Positions 1 to 5,868 of a stretch of DNA of 7,242 bases are shown in pieces (position 1 is the first letter of the stretch; every line of letters begins with the position of its first letter). Position numbers and translations under genes: made by a program. The notes under the pieces are model-generated. The model had not been told where the DNA came from and made no database searches. It worked only from the letters and a program-made list of their open reading frames with translations. Origin of the DNA: Marinilabiliales bacterium (lineage in GTDB: Bacteria > Bacteroidota > Bacteroidia > Bacteroidales > F082); contig PKSW01000092.1 in the NCBI GenBank assembly GCA_002869465.1, positions 1-7,242 of the forward strand, given 5' to 3'.

Positions 1-64
1 CCATCTCGCCCTCGTTTATAGCAAAGCAATAACGAGGATGTTCAGTTATCTTGCACAAGCTCAT
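1..64 (-). CDS. possible 5' end of a divergent gene, cut by the window edge
   Basis: A - strand ATG at 62-64 opens a frame that runs without a stop to the left edge (21 codons, starting MSLCKITEHPRYCF). I do not recognise the peptide. The codons look normal for the neighbourhood, and a purine-rich stretch (AGGGGAAAGG) lies just upstream of the ATG. Against it, 21 stop-free codons are easily met by chance. The + strand is also open in a codon-aligned frame from base 2 to a TAA at 80-82 (ending AHLKPFP), which could instead be the last codons of an upstream gene. The same stretch contains an inverted repeat, CCTCGTT/AACGAGG. Either reading is possible and sequence to the left would decide. Confidence 0.25.
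   Translation of the reverse strand, partial: MSLCKITEHPRYCFAINEGEM
10..37. repeat. inverted repeat CCTCGTT / AACGAGG
   Basis: Seven-base arms at 10-16 and 31-37 flank a 14-base loop. An outer CATC/GATG pair (2-5 and 37-40) could extend it across a bulge. It could be the terminator hairpin of a gene to the left, but no T-run follows. The right arm lies in the 10-mer AACGAGGATG (31-40), which recurs on the opposite strand at 2881-2890 inside another hairpin. If the edge frame is coding, the repeat may be coincidental. Confidence 0.3.
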
Positions 65-170
65 TTAAAACCTTTCCCCTAATACTGCAAGTTTTCAACA
101 TATGTAACAAGGGCGCTGATGTGCTTGGCATATCAATAATTTGAATTGAAATGTTATTTTGGCGTGAAAT

Positions 171-199
171 TTGGAATAAATAGCTGGCAAATTATTTTG
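171..199 (+). promoter_or_regulatory. weak candidate promoter for the serpin gene
   Basis: TTG at 171-173, a 19-base spacer and TATTTTG at 193-199 resemble the Bacteroidetes promoter (-33 TTG, -7 TAnnTTTG), but the -7 element is one base short. Transcription would start near 205, about 25 bases before the ATG at 230. This fits the lipoprotein start and not the ATG at 146. The call rests on pattern matching alone. Confidence 0.25.
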
Positions 200-229
200 T
201 CTCCAGTCCTAAAATCAAATAATAACGTT

Positions 230-1456
230 ATGAAAACGACCATCCTTTTTATTATTACAGCTATGTTGCTTGGATTTTCATCGTGCAAAAAAGAAAATCC
301 TGAAATTCCGCAAGAACCTACTGTCATTACGCTTCCTGAAAAAGCAAACGATGTTATTCTACAGAATAACAATTTTGGCATTGATCTTTTCAAGAAAACT
401 GCCCTTTCAGAAAATACAAACCTGATGCTTTCGCCGCTCAGTGCCAATATTGCGCTGACGATGCTGCTGAACGGATGCAATACACAGACTTATGAACAGA
501 TACGTGATATGCTTGGCTACGGCGACTTGACGATGGATGAAATAAACGCCACCTATAAAAGTCTGGTAAGCCAGTTGCTTGCCGCTGACCCGCAGGTAAA
601 TATCGCTTTGGCAAACGCCGTTTGGTATAAAGATGGTTTTGCAGTAAAACCTGCCTACCTTGGAGCAATGGGCGCTTCGTTTGATGCGGAAATTGGCTCT
701 CTCGACTTTAACAGCCCTTCGGCGCTTGAAACCATTAATGGATGGGCCAGTGATAACACCAAAGGTAAAATACCGAAAGTAATTAATGAAATTTCGCCCG
801 ATGCCGTGATGTTCCTGATGAATGCACTCTATTTCAAAGGAACATGGACTTACCAATTTGATAAAAACCTGACCGCCAACCGTACTTTTTATTTAGGAGA
901 CGGAACCAGTAAACAGGCCAGTTCAATGTCATCCGATATTAATGTTAAGTATTTCGCAACCTCTGATTATTCAGCCATTGAGATGCCTTACGGCAGGCAG
1001 AATTTTTCGATGGTAGTGATTTTGCCGGCAGCAACACTTGACAATTTTATGGAGAACTTTAACGGAAGCGATTGGGTGCAACTGACAAACGAATTCGACG
1101 AAAATACTTCCACATATGAAATCGAAGTTACGATGCCACGCTTTAAATTCGAATTTGAAAAAGTGTTGAACGACCAATTGAAAGCCATGGGCATGACCGA
1201 TGCCTTTTATCCTGCGCTGGCAGATTTGTCAAATATTGCTGATGAAAACTTGTATGTCAGTTTTGTACAGCAAAACACCTTTGTTGATGTAAACGAAGAA
1301 GGGACTGAAGCAGCAGCGGTTACAACAGTTGGGATTAATTATACAAGTGTTGGTCCTGAGCCATTTATAGTTAATAAACCTTTTGTTTTCGCTATCCGCG
1401 AAAGGACAACCAACACGCTGCTATTTATTGGGAAAGTTGAAAACCCGGGGTATTGA
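230..1456 (+). CDS. lipoprotein serpin (serine/cysteine protease inhibitor)
   Basis: A serpin of 408 residues, a normal length for the family. Serpins trap proteases by letting them cut an exposed loop that then inserts into a beta-sheet. I chose the ATG at 230 over the in-frame ATG at 146 because it begins a classic lipoprotein signal: MKTT, a hydrophobic stretch, then FSSC with the lipidated Cys at residue 19, followed by KKE. A Lys/acidic segment after the Cys resembles known Bacteroidetes surface-export signals, so a cell-surface location is likely. Family landmarks include an INGWASDNTKGKI segment, NALYFKGTW, the hinge EEGTEAAA (residues 356-363) and the signature FIVNKPFVFAI (379-389). 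The hinge has Gly, Thr and small Ala residues, as inhibitory serpins require. Counting 15 residues from hinge Gly358 puts P1-P1' at Thr372-Ser373, with Tyr371 or Ser373 as alternatives. No SD is visible and the start is preceded by A-rich sequence. The gene is apparently monocistronic. The physiological target protease is unknown. Confidence 0.95.
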   Translation: MKTTILFIITAMLLGFSSCKKENPEIPQEPTVITLPEKANDVILQNNNFGIDLFKKTALSENTNLMLSPLSANIALTMLLNGCNTQTYEQIRDMLGYGDLTMDEINATYKSLVSQLLAADPQVNIALANAVWYKDGFAVKPAYLGAMGASFDAEIGSLDFNSPSALETINGWASDNTKGKIPKVINEISPDAVMFLMNALYFKGTWTYQFDKNLTANRTFYLGDGTSKQASSMSSDINVKYFATSDYSAIEMPYGRQNFSMVVILPAATLDNFMENFNGSDWVQLTNEFDENTSTYEIEVTMPRFKFEFEKVLNDQLKAMGMTDAFYPALADLSNIADENLYVSFVQQNTFVDVNEEGTEAAAVTTVGINYTSVGPEPFIVNKPFVFAIRERTTNTLLFIGKVENPGY

Positions 1457-1654
1457 TAGAGGTTTTTAGGAATTTTAATTGATGCATCTAATTCTCCTGG
1501 TTTTAATAAGTTTGAAAAAACACATCAATCGTCTCGTTTTAAACAAAGAACTTAACAAAGTCTGCCCGGGATCATCTATAGTTCATTCAAATCGTTCAAA
1601 TATTTCGTAAATTGCGGTTACTCGGAGGTCAGAAGAAATCGCATATTCAAATTA
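1457..1654. other. intergenic region between serpin and TrmO genes
   Basis: These 198 bases hold no convincing gene. No strong terminator hairpin with a T-run follows the serpin stop. The only promoter-like match is TAAGTTTG at 1507-1514. A GGAGG at 1624-1628 is 26 bases from the next ATG, too far to act as its ribosome site. Confidence 0.6.
1479..1514 (+). promoter_or_regulatory. weak candidate promoter for the trmO-type/hydrolase pair
   Basis: TAAGTTTG (1507-1514) matches the Bacteroidetes -7 consensus TAnnTTTG exactly. The nearest upstream TTG (1479-1481) is 25 bases away, longer than the usual spacing of about 17-23. A start near 1521 would give a leader of more than 130 bases before the ATG at 1655. 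Confidence 0.25.
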
Positions 1655-2149
1655 ATGGAATCAATGAAAGAGATACAATTCGCACCAATCGGTGTGATTC
1701 ATTCACCTTGTAAAGAACCGAAAGGGACACCAATCCAGTCAATAGCTGCAAAAGGTATTGAAGGAACAGTTGAGTTATTTCAAAAATTCACCGGAGGTAT
1801 AAAGGACCTGGATGGATTTTCTCATATCATGTTAATATATCATTTCCATTTGTCAAAAGAGCCTTCATTAAAAGTGAAGCCTTTTTTGGATGATCAAATT
1901 AGAGGTGTATTTTCTACAAGGGCGCCAAACAGACCCAATCCAATCGGAATTTCTATAGTCCAACTTGTCAATATTGAAGGAAATATACTCTGGGTTAAGG
2001 ATGTAGACATCGTAGATGGAACACCTCTTTTAGATATTAAACCATACATACCGGAGTTTGATATTCGAGAAGCTGCCAGAAAAGGATGGCTTGAAAAAAA
2101 CCTCGGTAAACTCTCATCTTTAACAGATGATGGAAGATTTATTAAGTGA
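1655..2149 (+). CDS. TrmO/TsaA-family tRNA (t6A37) N6-methyltransferase, short form
   Basis: This 164-residue protein belongs to the TsaA/TrmO (UPF0066) family. E. coli TrmO uses S-adenosylmethionine to methylate t6A at position 37 of tRNA-Thr, giving m6t6A and tuning decoding. Visible family motifs are PIGVIHSP (residues 11-18), DLDGFSHI (51-58), the block GVFSTRAPNRPNPIG (84-98) and DGTPLLDIKPYIPEFD (121-136). The protein ends soon after the last motif, so the extra C-terminal domain of the roughly 235-residue E. coli enzyme is absent and the tRNA specificity is uncertain. That is why no symbol is given. A second ATG at 1664 (MKEIQF) is an equally good start, since homologues usually begin shortly before the PIG motif. 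The next gene begins 21 bases downstream on the same strand, suggesting co-transcription. Confidence 0.88.
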   Translation: MESMKEIQFAPIGVIHSPCKEPKGTPIQSIAAKGIEGTVELFQKFTGGIKDLDGFSHIMLIYHFHLSKEPSLKVKPFLDDQIRGVFSTRAPNRPNPIGISIVQLVNIEGNILWVKDVDIVDGTPLLDIKPYIPEFDIREAARKGWLEKNLGKLSSLTDDGRFIK

Positions 2150-2170
2150 TTTATGAATTAAACGCTAACA

Positions 2171-2860
2171 ATGGCAAAAAAGAAAAAGATCATTCTGAAG
2201 ATCATTTGGGGTATTATAGGTGCTTTCATATTATTCGTTGCAGTTGTGTTCGTCAACCTGCTTATTTTTCAATATACGGCAACCGAAGTGTCAACAGGCC
2301 AACCCATTGAAGCATATGCCGAACAACACGCTGCCTTGCTCGTAATCGATATACAGGAAGCCACCACCGGAGAAATCTCTACAGATACGTATTATAAAGA
2401 AAAATCTGATGCGCTGATAAAGAACATCAATCATTTAACAGAATGGTTTCAACATAAAAACGCTGCTGTATTAAATGTTCGAAGTGAAGTGACCAATCCT
2501 TTGTTAAACCTGGTAAATAACTCCTACGCAAAAGGCAGCATCGGGGCACGGTTTGATAAGCGGCTGAAAACAGTTTTGGGTGTTGAACTTGTGAAAAAAA
2601 AGAGCGATGCTTTTCTAAATACAGACCTCGACTCTATTTTGATTAATAATAAAGTAAGCGAAATATATATCGTAGGTTTGGATGCAGCCCATTGTGTAAA
2701 TACAACAGTTGAAGCTGCAAAAAACAGGAACTATCAGATTTTTATTGTCGAAGATGCAGTATTAGCTAAATCAGATGCATTGAAAGATAGCATGATGGTC
2801 GTTTTCAGAAATCAGGGTGTAAAAGTTTTAAAGATGGATAGTTTATTATCAATACATTAA
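2171..2860 (+). CDS. membrane-anchored isochorismatase-like cysteine hydrolase
   Basis: A 229-residue protein with a Lys-rich N-terminus (residues 2-6), one hydrophobic segment (about 11-34) and an isochorismatase-fold domain (about 53-225). The predicted catalytic triad of this superfamily is present: Asp60 in LLVIDIQ, Lys142 in KKKSDAF, and the nucleophile Cys175 in IVGLDAAHCVNTT. The usual cis-peptide position before the Cys reads Ala-His. The superfamily includes isochorismatases, nicotinamidases and other amidohydrolases, and the substrate cannot be assigned from these motifs. Most members are soluble and lack an anchor. Positive charges before the helix suggest an N-in orientation, which would place the catalytic domain in the periplasm. 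There is no lipobox, so a signal anchor is more likely than a cleaved signal peptide. The gene follows the TrmO gene by 21 bases, probably in one operon. Its stop codon overlaps the arm of a small hairpin. Confidence 0.88.
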   Translation: MAKKKKIILKIIWGIIGAFILFVAVVFVNLLIFQYTATEVSTGQPIEAYAEQHAALLVIDIQEATTGEISTDTYYKEKSDALIKNINHLTEWFQHKNAAVLNVRSEVTNPLLNLVNNSYAKGSIGARFDKRLKTVLGVELVKKKSDAFLNTDLDSILINNKVSEIYIVGLDAAHCVNTTVEAAKNRNYQIFIVEDAVLAKSDALKDSMMVVFRNQGVKVLKMDSLLSIH

Positions 2861-2876
2861 GAAGATGCACCTTCTT
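2859..2876. repeat. hairpin AAGAAG / CTTCTT after the hydrolase gene
   Basis: Perfect six-base arms (2859-2864 and 2871-2876) enclose the loop ATGCAC, and the left arm overlaps the TAA stop. It lies between two convergent genes, next to a second hairpin. There is no T-run, so any role in transcript ends is inferred. Confidence 0.4.
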
Positions 2877-2880
2877 CAAT

Positions 2881-2903
2881 CATCCTCGTTTTTAACGAGA
2901 ATG
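2881..2903. terminator. candidate bidirectional terminator hairpin
   Basis: CAT-C-CTCGTT and AACGAG-A-ATG form a stem of nine pairs with one C/A mismatch and a TTT loop. It sits in the 58-base gap between the convergent hydrolase (+) and desaturase (-) genes, where a shared terminator is expected. No strong T-tract follows on either strand, so it is not a textbook intrinsic terminator. Its left arm is the reverse complement of the 10-mer at 31-40. Confidence 0.45.
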
Positions 2904-2918
2904 AAACAACATCTAATA

Positions 2919-4046
2919 TTAAATTTGCGCCGCGCCAAACTTTTTTAATACCCTTGTATGTGATGCAATGGCACCAAAAAAAGTTTTATGCTCAATAAAT
3001 GGCAGTTGGTGATCTTTCGCTGTTTGCTTAATAATCTCAGCAATTTTTGGATAATGCACGTGACTGATTTTCGGGAAAAGGTGGTGAACTATTTGAAAGT
3101 TAAGTCCCCCGAAAAGGTAATTCACCGCCCGGTTTTTAGCAGCAAAATTGGCTGTTGTATGCATTTGCAGGTCGGCCCAGGGCATATCGATCTTCCCATC
3201 GGCTCCGGGCTCCGGATATTCGGTATCTTCAATAATATGCGCCAACATAAAAATGATCGCCAGGGTAAATCCTTCAACAAAATGGGCCATCACAAAACCA
3301 AAAATGATCCAGTACCACGGCAGGTTGATCACTAAAAGTGGAATGACCAGATATAAAGTATAGTAGAGGGCTTTGTAGAAGAATAAGCGGAAAATTTCCT
3401 TTTTCGGAAAGGTTTTCCGGTAATGGCCTCCCAGCTGATGCTGGAAAAATTTCACATAATCCTTTTTGAAAACCCACGAAAGGGTTGTCAGGCAGTAAAG
3501 AAAGAAAGCATATACGTGCTGGTATCGGTGTATCTTCCATAGTTCCTGGGTGGGCTCCATCCGTAGTATGGGTAACTGGTGGATGTCTTCATCGTGGTGT
3601 GGAATATTTGTATAGGTATGATGCACGATGTTATGACTGATACCCCACACATAATCGTTGGCACCTACCAGGTTGAATAACAAACCGAATATTTTGTTGA
3701 TGGTAGCATTTTTACTAAAAGAACCATGCAAGGCATCGTGCGCAATGTTCATTCCGATCAGCGCTGCAAAAAAGCCATGCATAATGGCGAGTACCAGCAT
3801 TCCCCATGGACTGATTAAATTAGAAAGAATCAAAAAATAGGTGGCCATCCAGCCGCTCAGAATCAATATGGTTTTAATAACCATTTCCGAATTGGCAAAT
3901 TTGGAAATATTCCGGGTTTGAAAAAACTGGTCTACCCGCTCCTTTACATCTTTTTGAAAGCCGTTGTTTGTCACTTTTTTAAAGCTGACTTTCTTTAGGC
4001 TTCTAACTTTGTTAGGTATTTCCGCAATGACATTTACAGAACTCAT
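2919..4046 (-). CDS. membrane fatty acid desaturase (acyl-CoA/acyl-lipid type)
   Basis: A 375-residue integral membrane di-iron desaturase that inserts a double bond into acyl chains, adjusting membrane fluidity. The three histidine clusters that bind the iron pair are intact: HDALH (residues 103-107), HNIVHH (138-143) and QIVHH (318-322). The Gln-started third box places it in the front-end/linoleoyl-CoA desaturase-like group (DesA3 or delta-6 type), but position specificity cannot be read from sequence. Hydrophobic segments lie around residues 57-100, 178-192 and 226-270, leaving the His boxes on the cytoplasmic side as in the family. There is no fused cytochrome b5 domain, so an external electron donor is needed and none is encoded nearby. 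The ATG at 4046 is the natural start: the frame upstream is closed by a TAA at 4074-4076. A consensus promoter lies about 80 bases upstream. The gene appears to be monocistronic. Confidence 0.94.
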   Translation of the reverse strand: MSSVNVIAEIPNKVRSLKKVSFKKVTNNGFQKDVKERVDQFFQTRNISKFANSEMVIKTILILSGWMATYFLILSNLISPWGMLVLAIMHGFFAALIGMNIAHDALHGSFSKNATINKIFGLLFNLVGANDYVWGISHNIVHHTYTNIPHHDEDIHQLPILRMEPTQELWKIHRYQHVYAFFLYCLTTLSWVFKKDYVKFFQHQLGGHYRKTFPKKEIFRLFFYKALYYTLYLVIPLLVINLPWYWIIFGFVMAHFVEGFTLAIIFMLAHIIEDTEYPEPGADGKIDMPWADLQMHTTANFAAKNRAVNYLFGGLNFQIVHHLFPKISHVHYPKIAEIIKQTAKDHQLPFIEHKTFFGAIASHTRVLKKFGAAQI

Positions 4047-4066
4047 AGGCTTATTATTTTGGCCTA
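4046..4066 (-). promoter_or_regulatory. possible start-site hairpin in the desaturase mRNA
   Basis: In the mRNA, UAGGC (4066-4062) can pair with GCCUA (4050-4046), leaving the A-rich loop CAAAAUAAUAA. The last base of the 3' arm is the A of the start codon. The A-rich loop is where Bacteroidetes ribosomes would be expected to land. Five base pairs is weak, so the structure would be temperature-sensitive if it forms at all. Confidence 0.25.
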
Positions 4067-4073
4067 AGAGGAA

Positions 4074-4115
4074 TTAAGTAGGAAATGAAGGGTCAAAAAA
4101 TCTCCAGGGCAGCAT
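4074..4115 (-). CDS. possible 13-residue leader ORF before the desaturase
   Basis: ATG at 4115-4113 to TAA at 4076-4074 encodes MLPWRFFDPSFPT. It starts a few bases after the transcription start expected from the TATCTTTG element, and ends 27 bases before the desaturase ATG in the same frame. It has no evident homology and could be a chance frame. If translated, it would be a nearly leaderless upstream ORF able to affect desaturase expression. Confidence 0.2.
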   Translation of the reverse strand: MLPWRFFDPSFPT

Positions 4116-4124
4116 TTATGTGGG

Positions 4125-4132
4125 CAAAGATA
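4125..4132 (-). promoter_or_regulatory. Bacteroidetes -7 promoter element for the desaturase
   Basis: The - strand reads TATCTTTG, a perfect match to the TAnnTTTG -7 element of Bacteroidetes sigma-ABfr-type promoters. It implies transcription starting near 4118-4120 and a leader of about 72-75 bases. No clear TTG appears at the expected -33 position, so the promoter may be weak or activator-dependent. Confidence 0.55.
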
Positions 4133-4199
4133 CAACTAAAACAGGCCCTGAATCTTAAAATATCTTAATTGATGCGCAAATAGGAAGACTAAAATATAA

Positions 4200-4218
4200 A
4201 CAGATCATTTATATCTGT
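4200..4218. promoter_or_regulatory. dyad ACAGAT-N7-ATCTGT between divergent genes
   Basis: Perfect six-base arms at 4200-4205 and 4213-4218 are separated by seven bases. The 19-base dyad is a plausible size for a dimeric regulator site. It lies about 70 bases upstream of the desaturase -7 element and 100 bases upstream of the FAD-dehydrogenase start. No regulator gene is in the window, so function is inferred only from placement. The rest of 4047-4320 shows no gene and no strong + strand promoter. Confidence 0.25.
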
Positions 4219-4320
4219 CCAAAAAATCAGAACTTTGTATAGAATTTAAATTATTTGACTTTTTACAATTCGGTTCTCGCATAGTTGATTATGATCATGA
4301 GAAATATTTGAAATGCATAC

Positions 4321-5853
4321 ATGGGATATATAAACTTACAAATCAAATTACCAACTGATTACTCAAATGATGAGATCCGGCAGTTGATTCAAAAGCAACT
4401 CGGGGTCAAAGATGTTGCTTTTGAAATAGAAAAGAAAAGCCTGGATGCCCGTAAAAAAGATAATATTCATTGGTTGGTGAGTCTTATTGTATCATCCGGG
4501 CAGTTAAAAGGGGAGGCATATATTCCTCCTGAAACTCTGTATATTCAATATAAAAAGCGAAAAGAAAGAGTGATTGTCGTGGGCAGTGGCCCGGCCGGAT
4601 TCTTTGCAGCCCATGTATTGCAAATGGCCGGTTACCAGGTGACGATTATTGAGCGCGGTTCCGAAGTGACTCAGCGCACCGAAGCCATTCAGAAACTGGA
4701 AAGTAAAGGCGAGTTTACAGCACAAAATAATTATGCTTTCGGTGAAGGGGGCGCGGGCACTTTTTCTGATGGTAAACTCACTTCCCGTTCAAAGCATATT
4801 TCTGCCGAACGGCGTTTTATTTTATCTGAATACGTAAAAGCAGGTGCACCGGAAGAAATTTTGTATATGGCGCATCCGCATGTAGGTACAGATAATCTGA
4901 AGGTAGTGGTTGAGAACCTTCGGAAGCAATTCCAGGAAAATGGTGGTGTTTTTTTATTTGATACCCAACTGGAAGATATTGAAGTGAAGAGAAACAAAGT
5001 TCAGAAGATCGTATGCAACACAGGAGAGATGGAAGCGGAGCATATCATTTTTGCCACTGGACATTCAGCTTACGATACGTACCGGATGTTGATTAAAAGG
5101 GGAGTTCCGTTTGGAACGAAGAATTTTGCAATTGGTCACCGGATCGAACATCCGCAAAAGCTCATCAACAAAGCACAATGGGGTAAGGAATACCTCCCCG
5201 GTGTAAAAGCTGCTGAATACCGCCTGTCAACGAAAACAAAAACTGGGTTGCCGGTTTATACTTTTTGTATGTGTCCGGGAGGTCATGTGGTTCCTGCAGC
5301 TGCCTTTGATCAAAAGAGCGTTGTTAACGGCATGAGTTATTTTATGCGCAATGGTAAATTTTCAAATGCCGGCTGTGTGGCAGGGGTGCATCCTGATATG
5401 CTGGTAGGGCATGCGGCTACAGCTTTGGAAATTCTCGACTGGATGGATGTTTTGGAAGAAAGCTTTTATACGTTTTCAAATAGTTTCGTCATTCCGGCCA
5501 ACCGTGCGACTGATTATATGAAAAAAAAGGAAACAAAAGAAATAGTAAAAGGAAGCTATGCACTGGGATTGCAACAAGCATCTTTGTTCAATATGATCCC
5601 TGAACAGGTGAGAAACGCGATTATTGAGGGTCTCACCGATTTCAGCAGGAGAATCAAAGGCTTTGAACAAGGCATGTTGATGGGGCTTGAAAGTAAAACT
5701 TCATCGCCCATACAGGTGGCACGTGAAAGAAATGGAAAATGCCTTGGATTTGATAATCTCTATTTTGTTGGCGAAGGCAGCGGTTATACAGGAGGTATTA
5801 TTTCCAGTGCTGCCGATGGTGTGAAGTGTGCTATGGCAATGAGTTCAATTTAA
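4321..5853 (+). CDS. FAD-dependent dehydrogenase of the COG2509 type, function unknown
   Basis: A 510-residue flavoprotein resembling the widely conserved but uncharacterised COG2509 'FAD-dependent dehydrogenase' family. A small N-terminal alpha/beta domain (about 1-80, rich in Lys and Ile/Leu) precedes the Rossmann dinucleotide site VIVVGSGPAGFFAA (84-97). The acidic residue that would hold the FAD ribose is Glu111 in IIERG. Next comes GEGGAGTFSDGKLTSR (141-156), typical of the family, and a second FAD-contact motif, FVGEGSGYTGGI (482-493), at the C-terminus. There is no signal peptide, so the protein is cytosolic. The full domain order and length match the family. Substrate and partner are unknown. 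The family is sometimes annotated as NAD(P)/FAD-dependent oxidoreductase or FAD-binding protein. It is followed after 15 bases by the GNAT gene, which suggests an operon. I see no clear promoter in the 274 bases before it. Confidence 0.88.
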   Translation: MGYINLQIKLPTDYSNDEIRQLIQKQLGVKDVAFEIEKKSLDARKKDNIHWLVSLIVSSGQLKGEAYIPPETLYIQYKKRKERVIVVGSGPAGFFAAHVLQMAGYQVTIIERGSEVTQRTEAIQKLESKGEFTAQNNYAFGEGGAGTFSDGKLTSRSKHISAERRFILSEYVKAGAPEEILYMAHPHVGTDNLKVVVENLRKQFQENGGVFLFDTQLEDIEVKRNKVQKIVCNTGEMEAEHIIFATGHSAYDTYRMLIKRGVPFGTKNFAIGHRIEHPQKLINKAQWGKEYLPGVKAAEYRLSTKTKTGLPVYTFCMCPGGHVVPAAAFDQKSVVNGMSYFMRNGKFSNAGCVAGVHPDMLVGHAATALEILDWMDVLEESFYTFSNSFVIPANRATDYMKKKETKEIVKGSYALGLQQASLFNMIPEQVRNAIIEGLTDFSRRIKGFEQGMLMGLESKTSSPIQVARERNGKCLGFDNLYFVGEGSGYTGGIISSAADGVKCAMAMSSI

Positions 5854-5868
5854 TGATATAATAAATAT

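Noticed and set aside
146..229. An in-frame ATG at 146 that would extend the serpin by 28 residues.
   Set aside because: It would bury the lipoprotein signal that starts at 230 inside the protein. The extra residues have no signal-like character, and a promoter-like sequence lies between the two ATGs.
407..856. A 149-codon open frame on the - strand inside the serpin gene.
   Set aside because: It is antisense to a strongly conserved serpin region and its peptide shows no recognisable domain. It is a shadow of the serpin codons.
1624..1628. GGAGG as a Shine-Dalgarno site for the TrmO-type gene.
   Set aside because: It is 26 bases before the ATG at 1655, with no in-frame start codon closer to it. 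Bacteroidota rarely depend on such sites.
2988..3335. A 115-codon + strand open frame antisense to the desaturase.
   Set aside because: It overlaps the third histidine box region of a clear desaturase and encodes no recognisable motifs.
3274..3540. An 88-codon - strand frame inside the desaturase in another reading frame.
   Set aside because: It lies fully within the conserved desaturase frame and has no recognisable features.
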